Positions 1-10,600 of a DNA stretch of 64,000 bases are shown in pieces. A model generated the notes under the pieces. That model saw only the letters and a program-made list of their open reading frames with translations, did not search any database and was not told the origin of the DNA. How positions within the stretch are numbered: position 1 is the stretch's first letter; every line of letters begins with the position of its first letter. The stretch covers positions 496,001 through 560,000 of the forward strand of contig NZ_SCFN01000005.1 of the NCBI RefSeq assembly GCF_004138285.1. The letters run 5' to 3'. The position numbers and the translations under genes were made by a program. This DNA comes from Gottfriedia acidiceleris. GTDB lineage: Bacteria > Bacillota > Bacilli > Bacillales > Bacillaceae_G.

Positions 1-1
1 C

Positions 2-3000
2 CATATGGATGTTATCAATCTTTCTCTTGGTGCAAATGTTAACGACCCAATGTATCCAACTAGTATTGCGATTAACAATGCTACTTTAGCGGGTGTTGTT
101 TGTGATGTTGCAGCGGGTAACGCTGGTCCAGGTACAGCAACTGTCGGTTCACCAGGAACTTCTGCACTAGCGATAACGGTTGGTGCAAGTACGATTCCAG
201 GTGAGATTCCTTCGATGACACTAAAGAACGGATCAGCTTCATACAAAGCTCGATTATTTGGTAAAAACTTCGCACAAGCAGACGACGCGTTTAAAGGTAA
301 AACATTTCCAATTGTTGATGTTGGCTTAGGGAGTGCGGCAGATTACAATGGGTTAAATATGTCTGGTAAAATTGCGCTTGTGAAGCGTGGCGGTGAGTTT
401 TTACAAACAAAAATGGCCAATGCACATAAAGCCGGCGTAGCAGGTATGATCATTTGGAACAATAATGCCGATGAAGAGAACCAAGGATTTATTAATAGCT
501 TCTTAGGCGTTAGCATGGATAATGTGTATTCCATTTCATTGACTCAAGCAGAGGGACAAGCTCTTTCTGATGCGATTTACAAGGATCCTAAATCAGCAAC
601 AATTACGTTCCCAGATACACTGGATGCGCCAATCGCAAAGAAAGGTGACGAGTTGGCAGGCTTTAGCTCAACAGGACCAGTAAAAGATTGGACAATCAAG
701 CCAGATGTTGTAGCGCCTGGTGTTGACATTTCGTCGACTGTTCCATATGACCTTTGGGAACCACAATCAGATGTAAGTGTAGACCAAAGAGATTATAAGT
801 ATTCTTATGAATTAATGTCAGGTACTTCAATGGCAACGCCTCATGTTGCAGGTATTTCAGCATTGATTTTAGCTGCAAATCCAGAATATACTCCGGCAGA
901 TGTCAAGTCGGCATTAATGAATACAGCTAAAGATATAAATACAGATTCAAAAACTTATAGCGTATACCAAGTCGGTGCTGGACGTGTTGATCCTGCACGC
1001 GCAATTAATGAGGATGTAAAAATCCAAGTTTTAGATAAGGCATATGCTGTTAATTCAGATTCGATGCTAACTCAAGTTGATAACCTTACAGGAAGCATGT
1101 TCTTTGGCTTTAAAGGTAGAGGAGAAGGATCAACGAACGGATCTGATGATGTGATTTCATCAAAAGATTTTAACGTAACGAACAAAGGAACAAACGGTAA
1201 AACATTTAACGTAAGTACAGAGTTCATTTCAACAAAATTTGCTGAATCGAATAAAGTAGGTCCTGGCACAGGAAATGATGTCAAAATCGCATTTTCTACT
1301 GGTGGGTCAAACGTGACATCTATTAAAGTTGATGGTGGTAGTACCGTAAAAGCAACAGCAAAAATTACAGTACCATCAAATGCATTGGATGGCACTTATG
1401 AGGGATATATTAACCTTGTAAATGCGGCGGACTCATCGGAGTCTTATCGAGTTCCGTTCACGATTGCCGTAGCTGAGAAAGGCATTGATTCGTTTAAAGT
1501 GACGACGAAGGCAATGACACCGAATAGCCTAACGACTTACAACTTATCGGTGAATAATGCAATGAAAGACTTCTATATGGTCTTAAAAGATAAGGACGGA
1601 AATTATTTAGGGTTGACGAACTCTCTAGTGGATGCAAGCGAGATTACTCCAGGAGTCCAATACAACAGTCGAATCACACTCTACCTGGGGCAATATCTTC
1701 CATTTACGAAGCCATATGATGGTTCATATGATCCATCCGGAGTAGCAACAAAACCTGCAGTGATAAAAGAGGGAACTTATTCTCTTGAAATGATCATGAC
1801 GGATGAAGCAGGAAAACGCTATACAAAAGAAGATACACTTTATGTAGACAACACACCACCAACGATCAAGATGGACAGTGATTCAAAACCAGGAATTTAT
1901 GAAATCGATACGACAGGTTACCAACCTGGTCAAGAGATTAAAGGATTTTATGGTTCAGTCTACGATTCAAACGTCGAAGTGATGAAAAATAATGGCGAAA
2001 CCACGGTGCCAAGTCCAAAAGATGGGTCACCTGTACCTGTCGACCAAGGGTTGAACACAGTTCTCGGTTTCCAAGATAGTGATTCGCCAACTGTAAGGTT
2101 CGATACGGATGAGAAAGGTCGATTCCATTTCGGCATTACGCCTGAGGACGTAGCGTCAAAATTCGGTAGCTATTTCTGGGTCTACCCACTTGATTATGCT
2201 GGGTCTGGTGATCCATCGATGACGAAACAGGAATATTATTTCATTAAAAAAGGTACCCCATATTTAACAGTTACCAATTCTGGAGGTGTTGATGCGGGGC
2301 CAGGCAATGAAGATAAAGTTGTTGTCGATGCGAATAAACCGTTCAAAACGACAATCGCAACAAAGCACAGCGTGGGTATGACAGGCGCTAAAATCACACT
2401 CAATAGTAATAACGTTTACAAATTTAGTAATATAAGATTAACAGATGAGTATAAAAACTATTTAAACAGCAAAGGGATTGACCCGACTAAGGTATTAACT
2501 GTAGGTGAACCTTATACTGATCCAGTCTGGCAAAGTGGTAAAAACACAGATATTACGATATCTGGCATTGGTGCAAACGGTGCACTTGACCATGATATGA
2601 ATATTATCGAAGCAGATGTAACCTATGATAACCCAGATCCGATTACAGGACCATTTGAATTTTCGTTTTTGCGATCCACTTTAACGTTATCAGGTGAGGA
2701 TACGAAAGTTACGTGGTTCCCAACAAATGTACCTTATATCAGACAGTCAATTTCCGTGCTTAGAGGTCAATTGGCGGCTGAAGCTTTTGCAAGAAACAAC
2801 GTAAGCAATGAATATCCTCAATTCACAGTGGATTCAGGAGCGAAGGTAACGGTTAAAGATGTGAAGGGTAAAACGTTTGAAACGGATAATCCTACATCGT
2901 TTAATAACACAATGGCTTATACGTTTATTAACCCGTATTATGCTGTAACAATGGATGTAAGTGACTCTCCATATTCTGTCGAAGCGAGTGTACCAGGACA

Positions 3001-6000
3001 TTTCAAAGGATATGAGAAAACACCAGTCATTGGTGAAAACAAATTTGGCTACCAATCAGGAACAATAAAAGATATCAGAGGTCTTTTCCCGATTCTTTCA
3101 GGTGGAGATGTTAATGGGGATAACGTCATTGATATCAATGACATAACTTCGGAGATCCAAGCTTATAACGATTATTCGTTCCTAAGTGCGCTTCTTGGTG
3201 GAAACGATCCAGCAGTTAAATCGTTATTAAGAAACGTTCGTAACAATGATATTAACTATACGGGTTCGATGATTGCGACAAGTAAAATTGATTACAATGA
3301 TTTCTATTTTATTTTCAAAAACTTTGGGTTGAAAAATCAAAGTGCGATCGACGCAGGGTTAACGGTTCCAGAACCGCAACTAAAGTTAACGGAAGATGTG
3401 ACGATTGGAACAAACAGAGGAAGTTATACAGATCCAAGATTCGATAGCCTTGCAAAAACATTCACCTTACATGCTGGTGATGGAATCGAACAAATAAGAG
3501 CAGCGCTAAATTTTGCAGGTCCAAGACAAAAAACAACTGATACGACCATTCCAAAGTTACAAGACTTACAAAATGGTTCGTCAATCTCTCTCATCCCAGT
3601 TAGTGATGTGTTTAAAGATGATGTGGTATGGAGAAAAGCGATCACAAAAGTGATGCTAGATTCAACAGACGTAACAAATTTAGTGAAAATCTCAGAAGCA
3701 TATACGTATTATGATCAATTTGGCGCGTTAGCGGTTATGCCTTCTAAAATTACGTTACCTGGTTCTTTATTTACGACGGCTAAGAATTACACGGTTACGA
3801 TCAAGGCTACTGGTTATCAAGATGTAACGAATAGCTTTACGGTTTCAACGGTACCAATTCCGACGCCTACCATTCCAGAAGTGACTGACCCATCAAAAGC
3901 ACATGTAGGTAAGGATTTAACGTTTACCTTTACAGATGATGCGAATTGGCGTAATGGAATTAATAATATAAAGGTGAGAACACAAAACAACGCAACCCTT
4001 CTAGATATCACAGATTTGAAAGACGCTAGTGGGAACAAATATTACGACATTAGTGTACCAGGTCAAATTACGTTTAAGGCAGATTTATTCAAGACGAATG
4101 ATGCAGCTGTTAGTCAAGCTTCGCCAATCAATCCAGGTGGAACGAACTGGTTGCCTCAGTTGTATAAGTTTGATATCAGCTCAAAGGGTGCAGATAATAC
4201 AATTTACCCAGTTAAAACAATCGGACTTGATTCAAACGGTTTTTATACTCAAGCAGTTGGATATGGTATTACGTTTGATAGTCAAGGTGGGGCACCAGTT
4301 GATCCAATCGCAGTTGGATTTAGACCGGGTAAAACCCATGTAAATAATGATGTCATTTACAATCAAGCTGGATATCAAAGCAATCCTAGTACAACAAGAC
4401 CTGGCTATAAATTTATGGGTTGGTTTAACGATCCATCTGGTACAAGTATTTGGAACCCAACTGATAATATAAGTGCAGATCAAAAAGTTTATGCGAAATG
4501 GCAAGTTAATTTTACGCAAAACTATTCACCAGTTGATGTTACGAAACCAAATGGACTGAAGTTTGACGGAATCAGTGAAGCAAGCGGTATTGGTTGGGTA
4601 CTTGGTGAAGGAGATTTGAAAGTCAATATTCCAGATTATGCAGCGAATATCCCTTGGTTAACGGGTAAAAATCAAATTGCCAAAATCGAAGCCACTTACT
4701 ATAAATTAAAGAGTGATGGAACGGCAGAGGCTACACCGACAACTTATACGTTAGATCCAAGCACATATGACATGTCAACGAATGATCGAATTGGAACGCT
4801 TTCATTTACGACTGCGACGGAAAAATTTGCAAGTGAACATCCAGATCAAAAATTTGCGTTTAGTGCAGCACCAAGTTTATCAAATGCAGGGCAAATTAGT
4901 GGATATAATTTAACACTTACTGCAACGACTGGTGAAAAGATCGTGATTCCAAATATTAAACTTAGTTACAGACGTCATATTGACTTAAACGGCGGAACGG
5001 TAAAGAACTCAAGTGACTTATACTTCGCCGATGGCCTAGTGAATGGGATTGCTAATGCACCTAGTATGCAATCAGCATTATCACATATCACAAATGGAAC
5101 GCTTTCACTAAGTGAAAAATTATATCTAGACAGTGCAAACTCAATTGACAAAGTAGCACCGATTTCACAAACTATCGGTATTTATTTAACAGATAATGCA
5201 ACTTACTATGTATGTTGGATTAAAACACCGCCAAAAGTATTGAAGGATACAGTTGGAAACACTGTAGGTAGCGATATTACGTTACCATTTACAGATGATG
5301 GAACATGGAAAAATAATATCAAAGCAGTAAAAATCGGTTCAAAAGATTTAGTTTTAAACAAGGATTTCACAATTAGCAATAACGCAATTACGTTAAACCA
5401 TGATCTATTCACAGCAGGACAAAAGGTCAATGTGACGATTGTTTCTGAAGGTTATGCGGATGCAGTTGTTACCGATCAAGTAATCGGATATCAAGTAACG
5501 TTTGTATCAAATGGTGGTGATCCTGTTCCGGCTCAAATCGTAGATCGAAATGCAACAAAGCCACTAGATCCTACAAAAGTTGGCTATAAGTTCTATGGCT
5601 GGTATACAGATCAAAATTTAACAACACCATATGATTTTTCAAACATTGTAACAAAACCAATTACACTTTATGCAAAATATGCTTTAGTCGGATCTCTAGT
5701 TTTAACAGATACGACAGATAACGCGCTAGGTAACGATATTACACTTGAATTCGTTGATTCTGAGTGGGCAAATGCTATTACTGGAATTAAAGTTGGTGCA
5801 GTTACTTTAGATGGAACAAAATATAAAGTAGATAAGGCTACACGTACGATTACAATTGATAAGAGTGTCTTCACTAAAACTGGAGATTTCAAGATCAATA
5901 TCAGTGCTACTGATTATGCAGATGTAAACGTAACCCAAAAAGTGGTGAATGGATATAATGTACATTTCGTTCTTTCAAGTGATGCTCCTAAAGAAGTTAA

Positions 6001-7066
6001 GGATGCAACAAAAGATCAAATTGTATCACGCAGAATAACAGCTCCGACTGTTAATGGCTATGAATTAGCTTGGTTCGCAGATGCAGAATGTACAATTCCT
6101 TGGGATTTCACAAGCTCGATCTATTCTACAAAAACACTTTATGGACAATGGAAACTAGCTAAATACACTGTAATCTATGACACGCAAGACGCTGGACTTG
6201 TAGTATCAGTAAAAGCAGAGTACAACTCATTACTTGATGAATCAAAACCAACAAGAACAGGCTATACTTTCCTTGGTTGGTACAAAGATGCAGAAGGTAA
6301 AACACCATGGAACTTTGAAACTGATAAAGTATCAGGGGACATGATCTTGTATGCGAAATGGAGTATTAACTCTTACAAGATTCACTATATTAGCAATGGC
6401 GGCAGTCAAGTGGCTGACAAAACTGCAAATTATAATAGCGTTATTAATTTACCAAAACCAACAAGAACGGGCTATACATTCGTTGGTTGGTACAAAGATG
6501 CTACATTAAAAACAGCAGTTGGACCAAATGTAACATTAACAAGTAATATTACACTTTATGCAAAATGGAACATTAACAAATACGCTGTTAAGTTTAACAG
6601 TAATGGTGGAAGTTCTGTAGCTACTAAAACAGTGAATTACAATTCAACAGTAGGTCAACCAGCATCACCTACTAGAAAAGGTTATGTATTCCTTGGATGG
6701 TACAAAGATGCTTCAGGTAAAGTAGCTTGGAACTTTGCGAAGGATCGAGTTACAACAAACACGACAATTTATGCGAAATGGGTAGCAATTCCAGCTAAAC
6801 CATCAAATGCTAAAGTGACAAAGTACGGAAAAACTTCAGCTAAATTAACGTGGTCAAGTGTGTCAGGTGCTACAGGTTATGAAATTGTTAAATCAACTTC
6901 AAAAACTGGTTCTTATAAGCACTTAAGTGACGTAAAAACGACGTCATACACAAATACTGGATTAACTAAGGGTAAAACTTACTATTACAAAGTCCGTTCA
7001 TTTAAAATTGTTGGATCGAAAAAAATCTATAGCGACTGGTCAAGTGTTGTAGCGATCAAACTATAA
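2..7066 (+). CDS. Giant secreted S8 (subtilisin-like) protease, 5' end outside window
   Basis: This is the C-terminal part of a secreted subtilisin-like endopeptidase. The reading frame is already open at base 2, so the signal peptide, propeptide and the Asp and His of the triad lie left of the window. Visible are the oxyanion-hole motif AAGNAG (about 112-129), a PA-type insert (about 364-480), the catalytic Ser in GTSMATPH (Ser codon 827-829) and an Fn3-like domain. Further on are a dockerin-like calcium motif DVNGDNVIDIND (about 3109), about four DUF1533/Shr-HID-like modules (about 3600-5960), six Listeria-Bacteroides (Flg_new) repeats ending YAKW (4402-6782) and a final fibronectin-III domain (6790-7063). 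There is no LPXTG, SLH or other anchor, so it is probably released or bound non-covalently. It closely matches the protease starting at 60647 (shared INLSLGA-VNDP-YPTS stretch), so the two are paralogues. Function beyond proteolysis is inference. Confidence 0.93.
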   Translation, partial: HMDVINLSLGANVNDPMYPTSIAINNATLAGVVCDVAAGNAGPGTATVGSPGTSALAITVGASTIPGEIPSMTLKNGSASYKARLFGKNFAQADDAFKGKTFPIVDVGLGSAADYNGLNMSGKIALVKRGGEFLQTKMANAHKAGVAGMIIWNNNADEENQGFINSFLGVSMDNVYSISLTQAEGQALSDAIYKDPKSATITFPDTLDAPIAKKGDELAGFSSTGPVKDWTIKPDVVAPGVDISSTVPYDLWEPQSDVSVDQRDYKYSYELMSGTSMATPHVAGISALILAANPEYTPADVKSALMNTAKDINTDSKTYSVYQVGAGRVDPARAINEDVKIQVLDKAYAVNSDSMLTQVDNLTGSMFFGFKGRGEGSTNGSDDVISSKDFNVTNKGTNGKTFNVSTEFISTKFAESNKVGPGTGNDVKIAFSTGGSNVTSIKVDGGSTVKATAKITVPSNALDGTYEGYINLVNAADSSESYRVPFTIAVAEKGIDSFKVTTKAMTPNSLTTYNLSVNNAMKDFYMVLKDKDGNYLGLTNSLVDASEITPGVQYNSRITLYLGQYLPFTKPYDGSYDPSGVATKPAVIKEGTYSLEMIMTDEAGKRYTKEDTLYVDNTPPTIKMDSDSKPGIYEIDTTGYQPGQEIKGFYGSVYDSNVEVMKNNGETTVPSPKDGSPVPVDQGLNTVLGFQDSDSPTVRFDTDEKGRFHFGITPEDVASKFGSYFWVYPLDYAGSGDPSMTKQEYYFIKKGTPYLTVTNSGGVDAGPGNEDKVVVDANKPFKTTIATKHSVGMTGAKITLNSNNVYKFSNIRLTDEYKNYLNSKGIDPTKVLTVGEPYTDPVWQSGKNTDITISGIGANGALDHDMNIIEADVTYDNPDPITGPFEFSFLRSTLTLSGEDTKVTWFPTNVPYIRQSISVLRGQLAAEAFARNNVSNEYPQFTVDSGAKVTVKDVKGKTFETDNPTSFNNTMAYTFINPYYAVTMDVSDSPYSVEASVPGHFKGYEKTPVIGENKFGYQSGTIKDIRGLFPILSGGDVNGDNVIDINDITSEIQAYNDYSFLSALLGGNDPAVKSLLRNVRNNDINYTGSMIATSKIDYNDFYFIFKNFGLKNQSAIDAGLTVPEPQLKLTEDVTIGTNRGSYTDPRFDSLAKTFTLHAGDGIEQIRAALNFAGPRQKTTDTTIPKLQDLQNGSSISLIPVSDVFKDDVVWRKAITKVMLDSTDVTNLVKISEAYTYYDQFGALAVMPSKITLPGSLFTTAKNYTVTIKATGYQDVTNSFTVSTVPIPTPTIPEVTDPSKAHVGKDLTFTFTDDANWRNGINNIKVRTQNNATLLDITDLKDASGNKYYDISVPGQITFKADLFKTNDAAVSQASPINPGGTNWLPQLYKFDISSKGADNTIYPVKTIGLDSNGFYTQAVGYGITFDSQGGAPVDPIAVGFRPGKTHVNNDVIYNQAGYQSNPSTTRPGYKFMGWFNDPSGTSIWNPTDNISADQKVYAKWQVNFTQNYSPVDVTKPNGLKFDGISEASGIGWVLGEGDLKVNIPDYAANIPWLTGKNQIAKIEATYYKLKSDGTAEATPTTYTLDPSTYDMSTNDRIGTLSFTTATEKFASEHPDQKFAFSAAPSLSNAGQISGYNLTLTATTGEKIVIPNIKLSYRRHIDLNGGTVKNSSDLYFADGLVNGIANAPSMQSALSHITNGTLSLSEKLYLDSANSIDKVAPISQTIGIYLTDNATYYVCWIKTPPKVLKDTVGNTVGSDITLPFTDDGTWKNNIKAVKIGSKDLVLNKDFTISNNAITLNHDLFTAGQKVNVTIVSEGYADAVVTDQVIGYQVTFVSNGGDPVPAQIVDRNATKPLDPTKVGYKFYGWYTDQNLTTPYDFSNIVTKPITLYAKYALVGSLVLTDTTDNALGNDITLEFVDSEWANAITGIKVGAVTLDGTKYKVDKATRTITIDKSVFTKTGDFKINISATDYADVNVTQKVVNGYNVHFVLSSDAPKEVKDATKDQIVSRRITAPTVNGYELAWFADAECTIPWDFTSSIYSTKTLYGQWKLAKYTVIYDTQDAGLVVSVKAEYNSLLDESKPTRTGYTFLGWYKDAEGKTPWNFETDKVSGDMILYAKWSINSYKIHYISNGGSQVADKTANYNSVINLPKPTRTGYTFVGWYKDATLKTAVGPNVTLTSNITLYAKWNINKYAVKFNSNGGSSVATKTVNYNSTVGQPASPTRKGYVFLGWYKDASGKVAWNFAKDRVTTNTTIYAKWVAIPAKPSNAKVTKYGKTSAKLTWSSVSGATGYEIVKSTSKTGSYKHLSDVKTTSYTNTGLTKGKTYYYKVRSFKIVGSKKIYSDWSSVVAIKL

Positions 7067-7108
7067 AAAATGTAATAACAAGCAGTACAAATTCTCTCAA
7101 GTAAAATT

Positions 7109-7149
7109 AAAAAGGGTGTTGATAAGGTAATTGATTTAACACCCTTTTT
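7109..7149 (+). terminator. Rho-independent terminator of the first S8 gene
   Basis: Arms AAAAAGGGTGTT (7109-7120) and AACACCCTTTTT (7138-7149) form a 12-bp stem ending in a T run, about 40 bases after the stop codon. A closely similar hairpin follows the next protease gene at 15162-15199. Confidence 0.85.
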
Positions 7150-7166
7150 GAAAAGTAAGCAGGTAA

Positions 7167-7262
7167 AACGATTAGTATAACTTTTTTCATATAAACTTTC
7201 CCTTAAAAATAATAAAAGACAAGAATACAATTTTAGTATTCTTGTCTTATTTTTTATTTTAA
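7167..7262. repeat. Copy 1 of a duplicated intergenic segment with a bidirectional hairpin
   Basis: This segment is nearly identical to 15207-15301. Both hold AACTTTCCCTTAAAAATA followed by a hairpin of arms AAGACAAGAATAC and GTATTCTTGTCTT (7216-7248 here) flanked by A and T runs, so it could terminate from either side. The two copies bracket the protease gene at 7664-15151. They look like relics of tandem duplication or recurrent recombination at this locus. Confidence 0.8.
7216..7254 (+). terminator. Second hairpin terminator, probably bidirectional
   Basis: A 13-bp perfect stem with an 7-base loop is followed by ATTTTTTATTTT and preceded by an A-rich stretch. It acts as a back-up terminator after 7109-7149. 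Confidence 0.75.
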
Positions 7263-7359
7263 TAAAACCGTAATTATATTAAAATACAATAAAATTTTTG
7301 ATAACAATTATTGGCACCACGAATTAGTAAATTAATTTTTTTTAAAAAATATTTAAATT

Positions 7360-7578
7360 CCCCCAAATTTGAACAAAATGGATTCGGTTTTGTTAATTAA
7401 CAATATTTTGCTTAATAAGAGCTTTTTTTACAAAATCTTATAAAATTTTATTGAATTTAATAAAAATATTATAGTTTTTAGTTGGATTATGTCGCTTTTT
7501 GTAATTAATATACGAAAAAAATATAGTGAAAAGTGCCCAATTCCCCCAATGTACGATTTGATAATCGTCGAGTAATAT
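7360..7578 (+). promoter_or_regulatory. C-box promoter of the S8 gene at 7664, with an upstream box
   Basis: The 597-base gap 7067-7663 holds no gene. Besides the terminators it has a distal C-box, AATTCCCCCAAA (run of C at 7360-7364), and a proximal box, AATTCCCCCAA (C at 7543-7547). The proximal box directly abuts a weak -35 TGTACG (7550-7555); 17 bases later comes the -10 TAATAT (7573-7578). The start codon is about 85 bases further on. The same geometry precedes the genes at 43617, 56571 and 60647. The promoter call is inference from spacing and similarity. Confidence 0.6.
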
Positions 7579-7663
7579 TTATTTATATTTAAGTGTTTAG
7601 AAAATTTTCAATACTTAAATTACTAAAAATAGAAAAGCAATTTGCTTATCAGGGGGGAAACTA

Positions 7664-10600
7664 ATGAACATCAAGAAAAGATGGATTAAAGGCGTATCAT
7701 CTTTATCACTTTTCGGACTTATTATGTCAAACATGTCATATGTAAAAGCCGAGGATTTAGCGCAACAATTACCGATCATTACAGATGACAAAGATCCCAA
7801 TCAAGGTATTTTAGTAACGAATAGTGAAAACAATCTAAATACACTGAACTTGACGGAAGATATGATCACGGCTCTTAAAGAAAAAGGTAAAAAAGCATTA
7901 GACGCTGAACATACAAAGGCTCAGAAAGACTTATTTAAGAATAAAGAAACAATTGATGTTGATACACATAAACCAGATGATTTAGTATCAGTAATCGTTC
8001 AGTTAAAAGGTCAAACAGCTTCTGAGATGACAAGTGGTATTGGTGTCAGCCAAATGTCTATAAGTACTGCAACAAGTCTAGTACAAAAAGATATTCAATC
8101 AACTAAGAATGAAATTATGAGCTCATTATCAATTAGTAAAGTGAAGAGTGATAATGGCCTTAATTTTAAACAAGAATATACAAATGTTTTTAAAGGTTTT
8201 AGTATTGATAATATTAAGTACGGAGATATCGATACAATTAAATCATTGTCAAATGTTAAAGCAGTTACTTTACAAAATAAATACTACCCAGCAGTTAACC
8301 AACAACATGAATTAACAGGTATTAAAAATGTTTGGAACGGTTCAGCAGTTGGACAACCTTCTGGATATAAAGGGGAAGGAATGGTTGTTGCAATCGTTGA
8401 CACAGGTGTTGACTATACGCATGAAGCATTCCCTGATCCAAAAGATATGAGTAAAGCTCGAATTAAAACGGGCAAATTCAAACGTGATGATGGAACGACT
8501 TCGCATAAAGTTGTTGATGGATACGACTGGGCGGATCAAGATAGCGATGTAATCCCACACGTAGAGCTACCGGATAGTAATACAAGTTCACACGGTGTGC
8601 ACGTTGCAGGTATTGCAGCAGGTTCTGGACCAGTCATTCAAGGAGTTGCACCGGAAGCACAAATTATCGCAGAAAAAGTATTTTCGGATTACTCACCAGG
8701 TGCATTTACTGAAGATATTATTAAGGGGATTGACCATGCAGCGTCATTAGGTGCAGATGTAATTAACATGAGCCTTGGTTCATCTTCCTCATTTGACACA
8801 AGGGACCCTAATGATCCAATGGGAATTGCCATTCGAAATGCTACTGATGAAGGCCATGTTGTAGTAGTTGCAGCTGGTAATGCATCAAATGCATATGCAG
8901 ATCGTGTAGGTGGAATGGGTCAATCAATAAAGATTGGTCAAACACCTGATTTAAATAAAATCGGAAATCCTGGAGTATATCCAGATTCATTTACAGTTGC
9001 GGCAGCTAACAATATCGTATCAAATCATAAGTATACATTTACATCAAATGATGCTCTAACATCTGGTGGAACAGTAGGCTCATTTACTGGCGATGGTCTT
9101 GATGATTGGCACTGGAATAATGACGCAAGCAAGGAATATAAGTTAGTTTCATTAGGCAAAAATACCGATGGAACGCCAAAAGTTGGTCAGCCATCTGATT
9201 ACAGTGGATTAGACGTAACAGGAAAAATTGTTTTAATTCAACGCGGTACGATTAACATGACTGATAAAGTAGTCAATGCTCAAAAAGCTGGAGCTGCAGG
9301 TGTAATTATTTACAATGCACCAGGTAAAGCGCCATTAGATAATCCAATTGGTTTTGGATTAATTCCATTTACATTTATCAGTAATGATGCTGGAGTCAAA
9401 CTAGAAGATGCATATTCTAAGTTAAACACCGTTATTGGACCTGGACCTGGACCTGGTATTGGAGGACTTGCGGTCGTTGCGCCGAAGCCTCTTACGCTTA
9501 AAATTACAAACGAAAAAATAGGCTCAGCATTTAGTGAGTCAAATCCAGGTGAGCCAACAGACTTTACATCTTGGGGAACTACAAGTGATTTATTATTAAA
9601 ACCAGAAATCATGGCACCTGGTCATGCAATTTATTCATCTGTTCGTGTAACAGCAGATAAACACGATACGTATGAAAACGAAGATGGTACGTCAATGGCA
9701 GCTCCATATGTAACGGGAGCGGTTGCAGATGTGATGCAAGGGTTAATTGCAAAAGGATTCCAACCAGGAACAAGAGCATTTGCACAATTAACAAAAAATC
9801 TAATTATGAACACAGCAATTCCAGCAAAAAGAGACTATATAAACGATAACAATCCAGCAGATCGTCAGGATTATATGACAGAATACCAACCAAGAAGACA
9901 AGGTGCTGGTATGATTCGACCTGATTTAGCTCTGAAATCGCCGGTTGTTGTAACAAATAAAGATGGTACAGGAAGTGTTAGCTTAAGAGAGATTGGCGAC
10001 ACGACTACTTTTACGATTACTGCACAAAATCTTACTGACAAAGCAGTAACGTACAAATTGAACGGTACTGTTATGACAGATGTCTTAAAAGATAGTAAAA
10101 AAGCGAATTCGGATAATATTCGTAGTCGTTATTTAGATGATGCAAAATTAACGTTTGATGAAAATGAAATTACAATTCCAGCAAATACAGTTAAACGAGT
10201 TAATGTAACAGTATCACTTGCGGATACAACTACTAAAAATACGTTTATTGAAGGATATGTCTATTTAACGCCAACTGATCAAGCACTTCCAACATTAAAC
10301 GTTCCTTATAATGGATTTTATGGTAAATGGGATGAGCCAAATGTAATCGATACAAAAGATACAAATGTTTGGACAGCATCTACAAATGGAACTCAACTGG
10401 CACTCCAAACACCTGCAGGTATTTTTGGATATGAAACATTATTTGGTCCACCAAGAACTCCTGGAGAACTGGCTCTAGGCGATAAATATTATGTAGTTAA
10501 TGGTAATCTGCTACCGATACCAATCGTTGCTTTACTTCGAAATGCACGTAATTTAAAAGTGGATGTTGTAGATAAAGATCATAATCTTATCACACATCTA

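Noticed and set aside
1072-1395. Long reverse-strand open frame inside the first protease gene
   Set aside because: It is a shadow of a coding frame with strong domain matches and has no start signal.
7543-7547. C-run as an anti-Shine-Dalgarno RNA element pairing with the GGGGG ribosome binding sites
   Set aside because: The C-run lies upstream of the -35, so it is not in the transcript from the proposed promoter; the promoter geometry explains it better.
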